Shown in pieces: positions 1 to 11,439 of a stretch of 64,000 bases of DNA. A model generated the notes under the pieces. The model was not told the origin of the DNA, searched no databases, and saw only the letters and a list, made by a program, of their open reading frames with translations. The stretch is from Ustulina deusta. Its lineage: Eukaryota; Ascomycota; Sordariomycetes; Xylariales; Xylariaceae. How positions within the stretch are numbered: the first letter of the stretch is position 1; each line of letters opens with the position of its first letter. The stretch lies in contig JAJNNX010000067.1 in assembly GCA_023159155.1 (NCBI GenBank), positions 1 through 64,000 of the forward strand. The letters are read 5' to 3'. The position numbers were made by a program, and so were the translations under genes.

Positions 1-176
1 GCTTTTAGATTTTTTATAAAATTATAAAAATAAATATATATAATAATAGCTAACAAGTTTGCAAATAATTATAAAACTAATAATACAGTAATATAATATA
101 AAAAAATTATATAAACTTAATATTATTAGTAATTTCAAGTTAAAATTATATTTAAATTTTTAGTTTTAGAAAAAAG

Positions 177-355
177 TAGTATAATAGTTAGTATAGCTTG
201 TATAGTTTTAGCAAGACCTATAACAACTTTAGACCTATATAGCAATAAAATAAGAAGTTTATGTATTGACTAACTTAATTTTGCAGCTATATATATAGAG
301 TTTATATTTACCCACCTTATAAACTCTGATTTTTTTTTTTTTTTTTTTTTTTTTT
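177..355 (+). repeat. Left inverted repeat of degraded DNA transposon
   Basis: Outer end near 177, inner end in the T26 run. It is less mutated than its partner at 4647-4809, keeping groups such as ACCCACC and GCAGC that are lost on the right. Confidence 0.6.
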
Positions 356-3300
356 AGCTTAAAGTCTTTGTCCATAGTATTAAGAAACTAGCTATGGAAG
401 CTTTACTTGACTGATCGTAACAATTAATATTTATATTATAAAACTTTTTTTTTATTAAAAAACTTTATTTTTTATTTTAAAATTTATTAAATATTTTTTT
501 TATTAGCTTATAGGTTATATTATTTTTATACAAAAGTTGTTATATTATATATTATTTTTTAAATATTTGTTATTTAGTATTAAAATTTATAATAATTTTA
601 TTAATATTTATTATTAAAAGGTTTTATGTTTTAATTTTTATTATTATTTTTAGTAATAATATATTAATTAATAAATATTATAAAAAATTATATATGAAAT
701 TTAAAATAAAAAAATAAATATTTTAGTTATTTTAATATTTATTAATAAAAAAATAGAATTATTAGTTTAGTTTTTAATTAGTTAATTTTATTGTTTTTTA
801 GGTCTAAAAGTAGTAAATATTACTAAAATAATACTTAATACTTATAAAATTATTAATTATTACTATAAATTTAAAAATAAATAGTTTTATATTATTTAAT
901 ATTTATATATTTAATATATTAAAAAATTTATATAAACTTTTATAATATTATATAACTAATAATTTTATAATATTTATTTTTTTATTAAATAAAGTTATAA
1001 TTAAATACTTAAATTTATTTATAAATATTTATATATAGTTATAACTTTATTAATTAAATAATATATTTTTATTATTTATTATTATATATTATTATATTAT
1101 AGCTAATATAAACAATAAATAAAAAAAACTAAAAGCTTTATTTTATAATATTTTTTTTTTTTTTATAATTATAATAATTATATATATCTTATTTATAATT
1201 ATATTTTAAATAAAACTAATATTATTTTTGTTTTAATATTTTAATTATTTTATATTAATTTTAATATATGATAATTAAAAATATATAAGCTTTTTAAATT
1301 AAAGCTATATAAAAAAAAAGTTTTTATTTAAAATAATTTTAAATATATATAATTTTTTGTTTTTATTTTTTACATTTTATAACTAGTTTTTTTGTTTAAT
1401 TAGATTTATTATATTAGCTTTTTAGAAAATATTAAATAAAAATTTTATAATTAATATAAAACTTAATATTTTATTAAAAAAAATTAATATTATTATTTTT
1501 TTTTTAGTTTTTTTAGTTTTAATTATAAAAAGCTTTGCTATTTTTTTTAATAAAATATTAATTATTATTTTTTTTTTTTTTAGTTAGTACGAAAAAAATA
1601 ATATTAAAGTTTAATAAAAAGTTAGCTTAATATATTTATTATATTAATAAAATTTAATAATTAATTATTATAAAAAATTTAGTTTTAAAAAGTTTTAAAT
1701 AATAATATTTTAAAATTTATAATATTATTAAAAATTTATAGTTTTAAATTAAATAAGCTTATTTAATTAGTATTATTATTTAAAAAAGAATATTTTATAA
1801 GTTTTTAAGTTATATTTTTTTATTATTATTAAATAATTTTTTTATTATATTATATATAATATTTATTTTTATTTGTATTAGTTAGCTAAGCTTAAAAAAA
1901 GCTAAAATAAACACTTTATATATTAGTAGTTTTATATATTTAAAAGTTTATTTTTGTTTTAGTTTTATTATAAATAAAAGAATTTTTTTAATACTTAATT
2001 TAAAAAAATAATAATTTTATTAGTATAATAAATAAATATATAAATATAATTATAAAACTTAAAAAATAATTAATCTAATTAAATATTTTTAAAATTATTA
2101 AGTTTTAATTTAGAATTGTTTAGATTTTAATAAAATTAATTCTAATTTTTATTTTAGCTTTTATAATTATTTTTAAAGAATTAATAATAAATATATTAAA
2201 ATAAGATTTTTTAATATTTTTTTAATATTTGGCTTAATATAAGCAATAGATTATTTTCTTATAATAAGTTTAGTATTATTTTTTAGTTTTAAAATAAATT
2301 ATATAAATATTTAATATTAATAAAATTTGAAAATATTTTTTTTATTATTAAATTTTAGTATTATATTAAATTTTAGTTATAATAATAATAAAGTTTTAAA
2401 ACTTTTTTTAAAAAGAATTTTTTTAAATATAATAACTAAAAAAACAAAAAGTTTTATATTAATTTTATATATTTAAGGTTTTTTTTTTTTATAAAATAAA
2501 ATTAGTTTATTATTAAAGATTTTTTATAATATTATTTAATTAATTTAAGTTTTTTTTTTTATAAAATATTAATTATTTTTAGTTATCATAAACTTAATTA
2601 TAATAATTTTTTTTAAAGTTTTTTTAGCTAGTTATTTTTATTTATTTTAATAAAAATAATTTTAAAAGTTTTATATAATTTTTTTAATAATAGCTTAGTT
2701 TTTTTTTTTTAAATTATTATATCATTTTTTTTGTTTTAAATTTAAAAATTTTAGGTTTTTTTTATATTTTTTTAGTTTTAGTTATTTCTAAAAAATTGTT
2801 TTAATATTTAATAATTTTTTTTTAATATTTAATTATATTAATTAATATTTTTTTATATTTTTAAGTTTATATTTTATTATTTATAGTTAAAAAATTTAAT
2901 TATAATTATTAGTAAAAATTAAACTAATAAAAATAAATTATTTAATTAAATTAATTATTATTTTTAAATTTTTATTAAAATATTTTATTTTATTAATTAT
3001 TTAATATTAATAATAATATTATAACTAAAATTTATAATTTAAAATTTTAATTTTTTAAACTATTAATTATTAATTTTTATTATATATATTAAATATTTAT
3101 AAATTTTATTAATTATTTTATTTTAATAGTTATAAAATTTTTGAAGTTAATTAATTTGTTTTAATTATATATTTTAATTAAAATAAATAAAAAAACTAAT
3201 AAAAAATTTTGTATTAGTTTTATTTGTTTTTTAAGTTAAATAAACTATTAAAACTATTTTTATTATAAATTTTTTTTATTAATTAAATATTTAAAATTTT

Positions 3301-4646
3301 AAGTTTTTAATTAAAATAATTAATTAATATATATTTATTTTTATTATAAATAAAATAAGTTTTATTATTTTAATAAATTTTTGTTTTATAATTAATATTT
3401 ATTTTAATTATTTTAAAATAAATATTTTAAAACTTTTAAAGTTTATTAAAAATTTAATTATTTAAATTAAATTTTTATTTAATTAAACTTATAAGTTTAA
3501 TTTATTAATAATTTTTATAAGTTTATTTAATATTATATATTAATTTAATAATTTTATTAATAAATAATATATAAAAAATATTTAAATTTATTAAAATTTT
3601 ATATAAATTTTTTTAAGTTTATATAAAAATAATCTTATAAGTTATATTTTTATTATAATTTAATAAATTAATATTTTTATTAGTTTTATATATATAAATT
3701 TAAAATATTTTATAAATAATAATTATTTAATTAAAATTATAATACATTATTAATAAAACTTAAATTATTTTAATAATATTATTAAATAGTTTTTTAATTA
3801 AATAAAAATATATTTTTATTAGTTTTTTAATATATTTTTTAATTAGTTTATAATATATTAAAATTAGTTATTTCTAGTTTAAAATATAATAATATTTTTA
3901 TTTAGTTTTTTTATTAATTTATAAACCTAATTATTAAATAAAGTTTTATTTTGTATAAACTTATTAAAATTAATTTTTTATATTTTAGTTTTTTTAATAT
4001 AAATAAAATTTAAAATATTAAAAAATAAACTAATAAAATAAAAAATAAATAAAATAATAAAACTAAAAAGTTTAAAATTAATATTTTTAAATATATTTTT
4101 TATTATTAAATTATAGTTATTTTTTAAAAATATTAAAATAAATATAACAAAAAATTAATATTTTTTTTTTTTTATTAAAAAAAAAATTTTAGAACTAATA
4201 TAAAATTATAAGTTTATATAGTTCTAATATTTTTTAAAATATTTTTAAATATATTATTTATTTTAAGTTATTTTAGTTTTAATTTAGATTTTATTTTTTT
4301 AAGTTTTAAATTTTTTTTTTTTTTTTTTAAGTATTAGTTTGTTTAAAATGTTTATAAAAAAGTTTAAGATAAAAATAATTTTTTTAAATTATTTAATAAT
4401 AAAAAGCTAGCTATATTTAAAAACTAAAAATAAAATAAAATTATTTAAAATTAGATTTTTTATAAATTATTAGTTTTTAAATAATATAAAAATTAAATTT
4501 ATATTTTATTAATTATAATAAAATAAAAAATATATATTTATTAAATATTTATTAATAAATAATTAATAAATTTAAAGTAATATTATAATTAGTTAAGTAA
4601 AGTTTTTATAGTTAGTTTATTAATATTATAAATAAAAATTTTAAAT

Positions 4647-4809
4647 TAAAAAAAAAAAAATTTTAAAGTTTATAAAATAAATAGATATAATCTTTATATA
4701 TATAGCTATAAAATTATAAGTCAGTTTATATATAAATTTTTTATTTTATTACTATATAGGTTTAGAATTTTTGTAAGTTTTGCTAAAACTATACTAACTA
4801 TTATATATT
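4647..4809 (-). repeat. Right inverted repeat of degraded DNA transposon
   Basis: Partner of 177-355 in opposite orientation. It starts with an A-rich run and ends in ACTAACTATTATA. Most differences from the left arm are of the C-to-T or G-to-A type. Confidence 0.6.
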
Positions 4810-6310
4810 AAAAAATAAATAAATAAAATCTTTATAAAAAAAATATAAAAACTAAAATTATTATATATAAACTTTATAAATATATTAATTAAAGCAAACT
4901 AAATTATAAAATATAACAAATTAACCTAATAAGTAGTTATTAGGGATGATTTTATTAAAATGACCTAGGTATATTTTATAAAATTAACTTTAAAATCTTT
5001 TAAATTATTTTAAACCTTTTTTAACTAGAAAAAATAACTAAAGCAAAAATATTATATTATTATTTTAAATTAAAAACCTATATTTATAAAAAATACTTTT
5101 AAAACATTATGTTATAATAAAAATATAGTACTATATTTTTTAGCTATTAATTAATATTAGTAAAATAGTATTGCTAAAAAAGCTATAAAAATATTAAAAA
5201 ATATTGTTTAATAATTATTAATTATAGCTATTTTATTTACTATTAATTTTTGTTACTAGCTAGTACTAGTTTATATTGCTATATATTTAAAAAATCTATA
5301 TCTAATTAATAAACTAGAAAAAAAAAACATTTTATAAAATATAGTATAATATTTTATTAGATTTAGTATACTTTTAAATTATTAAAAGTTTAGGTTTTTA
5401 TTTTCTAAAAAACAAAACTTTATATTATATTAAAATACTAAAAAGAAAATATTATAAATTATTTTGTTTTTTTAAACTTTAGTTAAATAATTTATATAAA
5501 TAATGTTAAGTTTAAAAAACGTTAAATCTATGTTTTTATTAACAACTGGTTTTTTATATATAGAATAGCATATTTTGCTTTAAACGCTAGTAAAATAACT
5601 GCAATAATAAAAACTAGAAGTAGTATTAAATAAAAATCTAATATTAAACATATTAGATTTTAGATCTTTAATAAATTAAAAAATAATATAAATAATATAA
5701 CTAATAAAAATGCTAGATTATTTATTTTAAAGGGAAGTGCTTTTTTATATATTTAAAAACATATATATAGATATATATTTAAAATTTTTCCAAAAAGCAC
5801 TATATTACCCCGGTTTAATAGAACTATTTATAGTTAAAGCTTTTTTTTTATATTTAAACTAAATATTAGCTCTAGAATAATTAATAAAAATAACTCTAAA
5901 TAAGACTTTTTTATATAAACTTTTAATAATTCTAATAATAAATTATTAATACTATAAAACTATATTATAATAATATTACTTTTAAAAGTTTAAAAACCCT
6001 ATTTTAATTTATGTTTTAAAATAAAACAACTTAAATACCTTTAACTACTAGCATTAAACTTAATATATAAAGTAGCAATAAGTTAAATTAATATTAACTT
6101 ATTTTAAATAATAGTATTACTTATTAGTATTATATATGCTTTTTTTTAATAAAAATAACTAAACTAAAAACAATTAATTAAACTAAAAATAATATTTATT
6201 AGTATAGCTAATATAAAAGCATAAAAAACAAATATAAATTATTAATTAATAATAAGATATAAGTGCTTTATAATTTTTTACTAAAATATAAAGTATTATT
6301 TAAAAAATAA

Positions 6311-7640
6311 GTATTTAAACTAAAGCATAGACTAGATAAGTTAATTGTTTATTATAAGGCTTGCTAAGTAGTTAAAAGCTTTAAAGAAATAAAAAGTTTT
6401 AATTATGATAAGATTTTTATTTTAGAATTAAACTTATAAGCTATAAAACAATTTTTATTATTATTATAGTTTTTAATTTTAAGCTTAAATAAATAAATAT
6501 TAAAATAATGTTTTTTTATAAATAAATAAATAAAAAAATTTATATTAAATAACTAACTAAATTTCAAAATAGTACTAATAAAGTATATAAATTATAAAAA
6601 GTTTTATATAACTTAAAACAAGCATTTAAAATCTAGTATAAGATTTTGGCTATTTTTTTAAAAAGATTTAGGTTTATTTTTTTAAATATTAATATTGGAG
6701 TGTTTATTAAAAAGCATACTTATATTACTGTTTATATAAATAACCTTTTAATTACTACTTTTTTTATAAAAAAGGTTAATAAAATAAAGTTTATTTTATA
6801 TAATAAATTTAATATAATAGATTTTAAATTTTGTTTATATTATTTAAAAATAACTATTAGAAAAGATTAGCTTAATAAAACAATCTATTTTAGGTAAAAT
6901 ATTTATATAAAAAAAGTTTTTTAAAATTTTGATTTTTAAAAAGCAAAACTTAAAAATATTTTTATAAAAACTAAAGCTTTTAAACTACTACTAATAGATT
7001 ATATATTTATATTTAAAAATAAAGCCTAATATATAAGTGTTATAGGGTTATTAATATATGTTATGTTTAGTACTCAATTTAATATTATATTTGCTGTTTT
7101 TTTTATAGTTAATTTATAATAAAGCTTAATAAAACTTATAGATTAATAGTTAGCTATATTTTTAAATATTTAAAAAAAACTACAAATATAAAATTAGTAT
7201 ATTATAAAAAACTTTAAAATTTAATTAGCTATACTAATATAGATTATGCTAGTAACTAAAATATTTATAGGTTTATTTTAAAATATATTTTTTATATTAA
7301 TAATAAAATATTTAATTAGAGTTCTAAACAATAAGCTATTATATTTTTATTTTTTTATAAAGCTAAATATATTAGTTAAATATAAATTACTAAAAAGGCT
7401 ATTTAATTAAAATTATTATTAAAAGAACTAAATACTACTTAAAGAATAAGTACTATAATTATTTATAAAAATAACTAGGGAACTATTGCTTTAATAAATA
7501 ATTTTTTATATTATACTAATATTAAATATATAACTATTTAACTTAAGTTTATTTATAAACAATAAACTAATAGTAATATTAAGCTTTAGTATATTTTTAC
7601 TAACTAATAAATAGTAAATAAGTTAACTAAAGTACTATTA
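6311..7640 (+). mobile_element. Ty1/copia retrotransposon relic (RT and RNase H)
   Basis: Translating the plus strand through stops gives the copia reverse transcriptase signature in order: VFKLKHRLDK at 6311, a damaged VVKGF-like segment followed by SFNYDKIF, then YNLKQAF near 6610, GVFIKKHTYITVYINNLLIT around 6700-6760 (the YVDDLLI active site with both Asp changed to Asn, as G-to-A change predicts), and YYLKITIRKD near 6840-6868 (YLGI..RD). Downstream follow IGLLIYVMFST near 7042 (IGSLMYA.LGTRPD) and an RNase H trace near 7230-7400. Many in-frame TAA/TAG codons come from CAA/CAG/TGG, so the element is dead. An apparently open 74-codon stretch at 6646-6870 is part of this relic. LTRs were not identified. 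Confidence 0.85.
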
Positions 7641-9224
7641 AAAAATAAGTTTTTAGTTTTTTAAAATATTTTAAACTTAAAATAAATAAAAATAAAACTA
7701 AGTAAAACTTTATATATTTAATAATATTATATTTTAAAAAGCTATAAGAATATTTATTTATATAAAACTTATTTAATTTGTTTTTAAAAACTTTTATTTT
7801 TTAAAACGTTTTATTTTAAAGAACTTTTAAACTTATTAATATTTATTGCTACTTTTAATAAAATATTTTATATATTAGCAAAACTGCTTTATAACTAAAA
7901 ATAATAAAATAGTTATATAATTACTATTATAAAAGATTTTATTATTATTATTTATATATTATTATAAAAACTTTAAATTTATTAAAATAATTTTATTATT
8001 ATTATTTATTTTAAAATAATATTAAATAGGAGTTTTTATTACTAGCTATTAAAAATATATTTATATTAAACTTAGTTAGTTTTTTTATAAAACTATTAAT
8101 ATCTTTAAAATTAACTAATAATTAACTAGCTAAATATTTAGAATAATATTATAATTTTATAGTTATAGTTATACTTTATGTTTATTTAAAATTAATATTT
8201 TTTTAGTTATTAAAAAAATTTAAAAATTTAAAAAAATTAGTAATATAATATCTAACGTTTATACTTAGAATATATTTAATATGTTTTATAACTACTAAAA
8301 AAATAGCAAAAAAATTTAAATAGATTTTTTTTATGTTTTAATTAAATAATTAATAAAACCCCTATAAAAAGATATAAAATAATATATTTTTGTTATAGCA
8401 ATAATAGCTAATTTATTTAAAAATAAAACTGTAATATTTTAGGACTACAACCTTATTTAGAATATAATAACTAGATTATATACTAAAAATATTTTTTAAA
8501 AAAAATAACAAACCTTTTTAAATTTTATTTTTAAAAAAGTTTAAATATTTATAATATAATATAATATTAATAATATATTTAGTAGCTAAAATTTATATTT
8601 ATTATATAGTATATTATAAATTTATTAATAAATAGCTATAAAAAATTATTTTTATTTAGGCTCTAATAACTTAAAACTAAAAAACTACATATATTTAACT
8701 AAGTAATCTATATATTATTATTAACTAGTTTATATTTATTTTTTTTATAAAGGTTTTTTATAAGTTTAACTAGTATTAAAAACTTTAAACAAAATAAAAA
8801 AAAATTTTTAAAAGTACTAATAAGCTTTTAGAACTTTAATATATTAAAGCTTTTTATAAAAAAAACTTACTATAAATTATAAAAAAAAAAAATCTAGCAA
8901 TATATTTAAAAATTTTTAAAAACATTAAAACATTATATTTATTATTTATATTTATAAGTTATATTTTATATAATTATATTAAACAACTAAAACAATATAT
9001 AAGTTTAAAATAAATAAGAATATTAAAATATAAAAATTAAATATACTTTATTTTTTGATTATATATATTACTAGATTCCCCTAGACCTTTGGTCCTTAAT
9101 TCTTTTTTCTGATTATTCTGAATATACAAGACATTCTGCTCACTTCTATACATATCTACCCATCTTGACAATACCACAAGGAAGATTAGAAATAGCCGAA
9201 TGTCCGAAATATAGCAATGACCAT

Positions 9225-9645
9225 CTATTCACACATTACATCTTTGGTGACGCTGTCGTATGCACACTTTGCGCCATCTTTGGTGCACTAGAACAAGCAG
9301 AGCGCAAGATTAGCACGGGTGCAACTTAGGTAGCTACTTGGGGGTTGGCCAAAATTACCTTCTTCTTGCTAGGACACTTGACGAAAGTGTCCTTGCCGTT
9401 TTCGCCTTTATATTTACATTCATTTTTGACTTTAGTGCATGTCTAAGGAGAGGATCCGAGTGATTAGTAGTTCTTCTTGGGTTGGGTTATCAAGGTGTAG
9501 GATGTTGATATTTGCTTACTCCAGTGTATGTGATGAGGATGCCAGCACCATCTCTGACATCAATACTGTTGGGGTTGGACTCAACAGGGGTGGCTACCGC
9601 GCCCACGGTAGCGAAGAGGAAAAGGGCAGCTGTCGCAATCTGCAT
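9225..9645 (-). CDS. afp: PAF/AFP-type secreted antifungal protein precursor
   Basis: Small cationic, cysteine-rich secreted protein of the Penicillium/Aspergillus antifungal protein family, which acts on competing fungi after secretion. Three exons on the minus strand: 9520-9645, 9359-9442 and 9225-9287, giving 90 aa (PAF precursor: 92). Introns of 77 nt (GTAAGC, branch TACTAATCAC, TTAG) and 71 nt (GTAATT, branch GCTAATC, TCTAG) are both in phase 0. The N-terminus MQIATAALFLFATVGAVATP is a clear signal peptide; a pro-segment ends near residue 37. The mature part contains KNECKYKGENGKDTFVKCP, then KKCTKDGAKC, and ends VMCE. It has six Cys spaced x6, x13, x5, x6, x10; the first three match PAF positions 7, 14 and 28, and the loop before Cys4 is two residues shorter. 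The start is the first Met of the signal peptide. The gene lies only ~165 bp from the RIP block, yet shows no stop or RIP damage. Confidence 0.93.
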
Positions 9646-10487
9646 GGTGAAGGGTTTGGGATGATGATGTTGCAAAGCAGTTGAAGATGGTAAGAGAGAT
9701 GGATCAGGTGTCTGAGAGGGAAGCGTTGCTGATGAAAGAAACTGGACATTGGAGCGTCGTAGAGCCTCCTTTTATAGAAAATATGGTGAGCTTCGCATAC
9801 ATTGGCTAGCGAATGCGGCTTCACCCTCGCGGAATATTGCAACGCGTGCGCCATAGTCTGACGACGGACGGTTCGAATCCTGCCGTCATCGTTACATATG
9901 ACGTGTAAATTCTATGAAACTTTGTTTCAGCAGACATCCTTGGTCCCCCACGGTCACACACATTACAACATTGAACGCTCGGTACGAAGGCCTCTACAGA
10001 CTCATTGTGGCGGTTGACCGCCCTCACCTCGTAGCCGCCGGGCTTCCTCCCCTATCAACCATATTTGTATACCGGCTTTCGTTGTCATCGTGGGCCTCTG
10101 TGCTTTTTATATCTGTATTAACGCTGCATTCGATCTCAAGATGCGTATGAAAGAGAGAAAAGGGGTCCGGGGGAAAAGTGCGGTTCCAATCTTGGATACT
10201 TCGGCATGAAATGGCCAGTCACTTGCTACTATTTCTGGGCATGGCCATGAAAACTCGGTTTTGTCACCCTCAACACTTCGGCATCTTATGTCAGGACAAT
10301 TATGACTTGTATGTTCCTCTGTATGCACTCTTGTGAAGATTGGCGGAAAGCGCAAAATTGCGACACTGGCAAAGCTCAAGGGTTATAACAACTACATCGA
10401 AAGAGAAATGATATATCACGAGTCCACTTCAGACCATAATCTATAGTAATTTATCCCTATTAAGATTATTGCTCTGCCTACATAATC
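9646..10487. other. Intergenic, promoter side of the antifungal gene
   Basis: Normal base composition. Short overlapping frames on both strands have no recognisable domains. A TTCGAATCC T-loop-like string lies near 9870 but no tRNA folds there. It presumably holds the promoter of the antifungal protein gene. No transposon trace is seen. Confidence 0.6.
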
Positions 10488-10706
10488 TTAAAGGTTTCTG
10501 CCGAAACTGTAGCAAGCGTAGCAACGCCCTTTGGCGAGTTTTCCTGCAGGGAGCAGAAGGATTCCACAGTTCGGATTGGCACATCGCTTCTCCTCGATGG
10601 GTGGAGGAGATCTTTCCTCTCTTCTGCGCTTCTCTGGTCCTCGGCGGCGCAAAAAGTCGGTCCAGCAGCTTTCGCTCTTGGAGGCGTGACAGTTTGCCTC
10701 GTCCAT
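10488..10706 (-). CDS. Possible small zinc-finger protein (72 aa)
   Basis: From the ATG at 10706 the frame reads 72 aa: a charged first half (WTDFLRRRGPEKRRREE) then RCANPNCG followed, 14 residues on, by GRCYACYSFGRNL and a stop. The C-x4-C ... C-x2-C arrangement with CYACY resembles short GATA-like fingers repeated in many fungal genomes, where the last part is usually longer (an aromatic/basic tail after CYACY). The overlapping +1 frame continues with basic residues, so the 3' end may be frameshifted or an exon boundary may be missed. It could be a relic, and no partner gene is evident. Confidence 0.3.
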   Translation of the reverse strand: MDEANCHASKSESCWTDFLRRRGPEKRRREERSPPPIEEKRCANPNCGILLLPAGKLAKGRCYACYSFGRNL

Positions 10707-11439
10707 GTTTTTTACACACTGCACAAAGATCTCTGAGGGCTATTCTGCAGAATCAACAGCGCAAGCTCAATCTCGTGGCTGGACGAGCGCGGGTCAGACC
10801 CAGTGAGAGCGTGTGCCTGTTGGCGGCATCGAGACCAAAATTCACTCTCTTGGTGGGGTGCTATAAATATAATATAAATTATATAAATAATGTAAAGGTT
10901 ATTAGTTCGATCTTTATACTAACTCTTTCCCCTTGTACACTCCTTTTCGGATGTAAGAAGTAAGACTTTCTTTTCTCTCATTTTATTTTTGTTTATTTTG
11001 ATGTCGATATGTCAGGTTTGGCAACAGAGCAGATGGCAACAGAGTGAGCAGAGTACCTAAGGTATTGCTAAAGAGCTGCGGAAAGGAGCTGCTGAGTTGC
11101 TCTCCCTCCTTATCCGGTCCTGCCTCCTACTTTGAGACCTAAGGCACATATCATACATTAAGCTACTAGCGGCAAGTCGAGCTTCTCATCCGCAGTCGTA
11201 AACTGCCAGCTACTAACAGAAGCAGCACGCCATTAGTATGTGGCTTGCTTACAAGCACTTCCTTATCTCGGCATTTAAACGATTTCCTCTTTCCTTCGAC
11301 CGGTGGTCATAGACCGCGAGGTATGTACAACAAAAGTTCCTCTCCAAAGACCCAATAAGCACAACCAATCAAAAAGCTTTTAAAGGGATATCCTAGCCAA
11401 CCCCCGTCGAGAACAAACCATCCAGTCCAGCTAACGCCT
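10707..11439. other. Intergenic region
   Basis: Contains an AT-rich patch at 10861-10912 and otherwise unremarkable sequence. No coding frame with recognisable similarity was seen. It is the downstream flank of the reductase gene that ends at 11440. Confidence 0.5.

Larger units (their letters stand above)
177..4809. mobile_element. Degraded DNA transposon with long inverted repeats
   Basis: The reverse complement of about 177-355 aligns along its whole length with about 4647-4809. Shared landmarks include the blocks TATATATATAGCT, TATTTTATTRCTATATAGG and TTGCTAAAACTATA, ending in TACTAACTATTATA at the outer side, and a poly-T/poly-A run at the inner side of each arm. A 5 bp gap in the right arm and many C/T or G/A differences separate the arms; the right arm is the more mutated. 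Similarity stops abruptly outside the outer ends, which fits terminal inverted repeats of a ~4.6 kb class II element. No transposase frame survives, so the superfamily is unknown. Confidence 0.65.
1..9060. repeat. AT-rich, RIP-degraded transposon block
   Basis: Almost pure A/T sequence that runs off the left window edge and stops sharply near 9060, where normal base composition resumes. The remaining C is mostly followed by T and the remaining G mostly preceded by A, as expected when C-to-T change has removed CpA, CpG and CpC. No intact gene is present. Two recognisable remnants lie inside: an inverted-repeat-bounded DNA element (177-4809) and a copia-type retrotransposon relic (about 6311-7640). 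A run of 26 T lies at 330-355. The stretch from about 7700 to 9060 shows nothing recognisable. RIP is the known fungal cause of such blocks, but its action here is inferred from composition. Confidence 0.9.

Noticed and set aside
6646..6870. 74-codon open frame as a small gene
   Set aside because: It is the reverse transcriptase part of the mutated copia relic, with stops just outside.
9855..9900. tRNA-like T-arm string GGTTCGAATCC
   Set aside because: The flanking stem has two central mismatches and no acceptor, D or anticodon arm fits upstream.
10469..10963. 164-codon plus-strand frame
   Set aside because: Antisense to the zinc-finger-like segment, no motif, runs into AT-rich sequence at its end.
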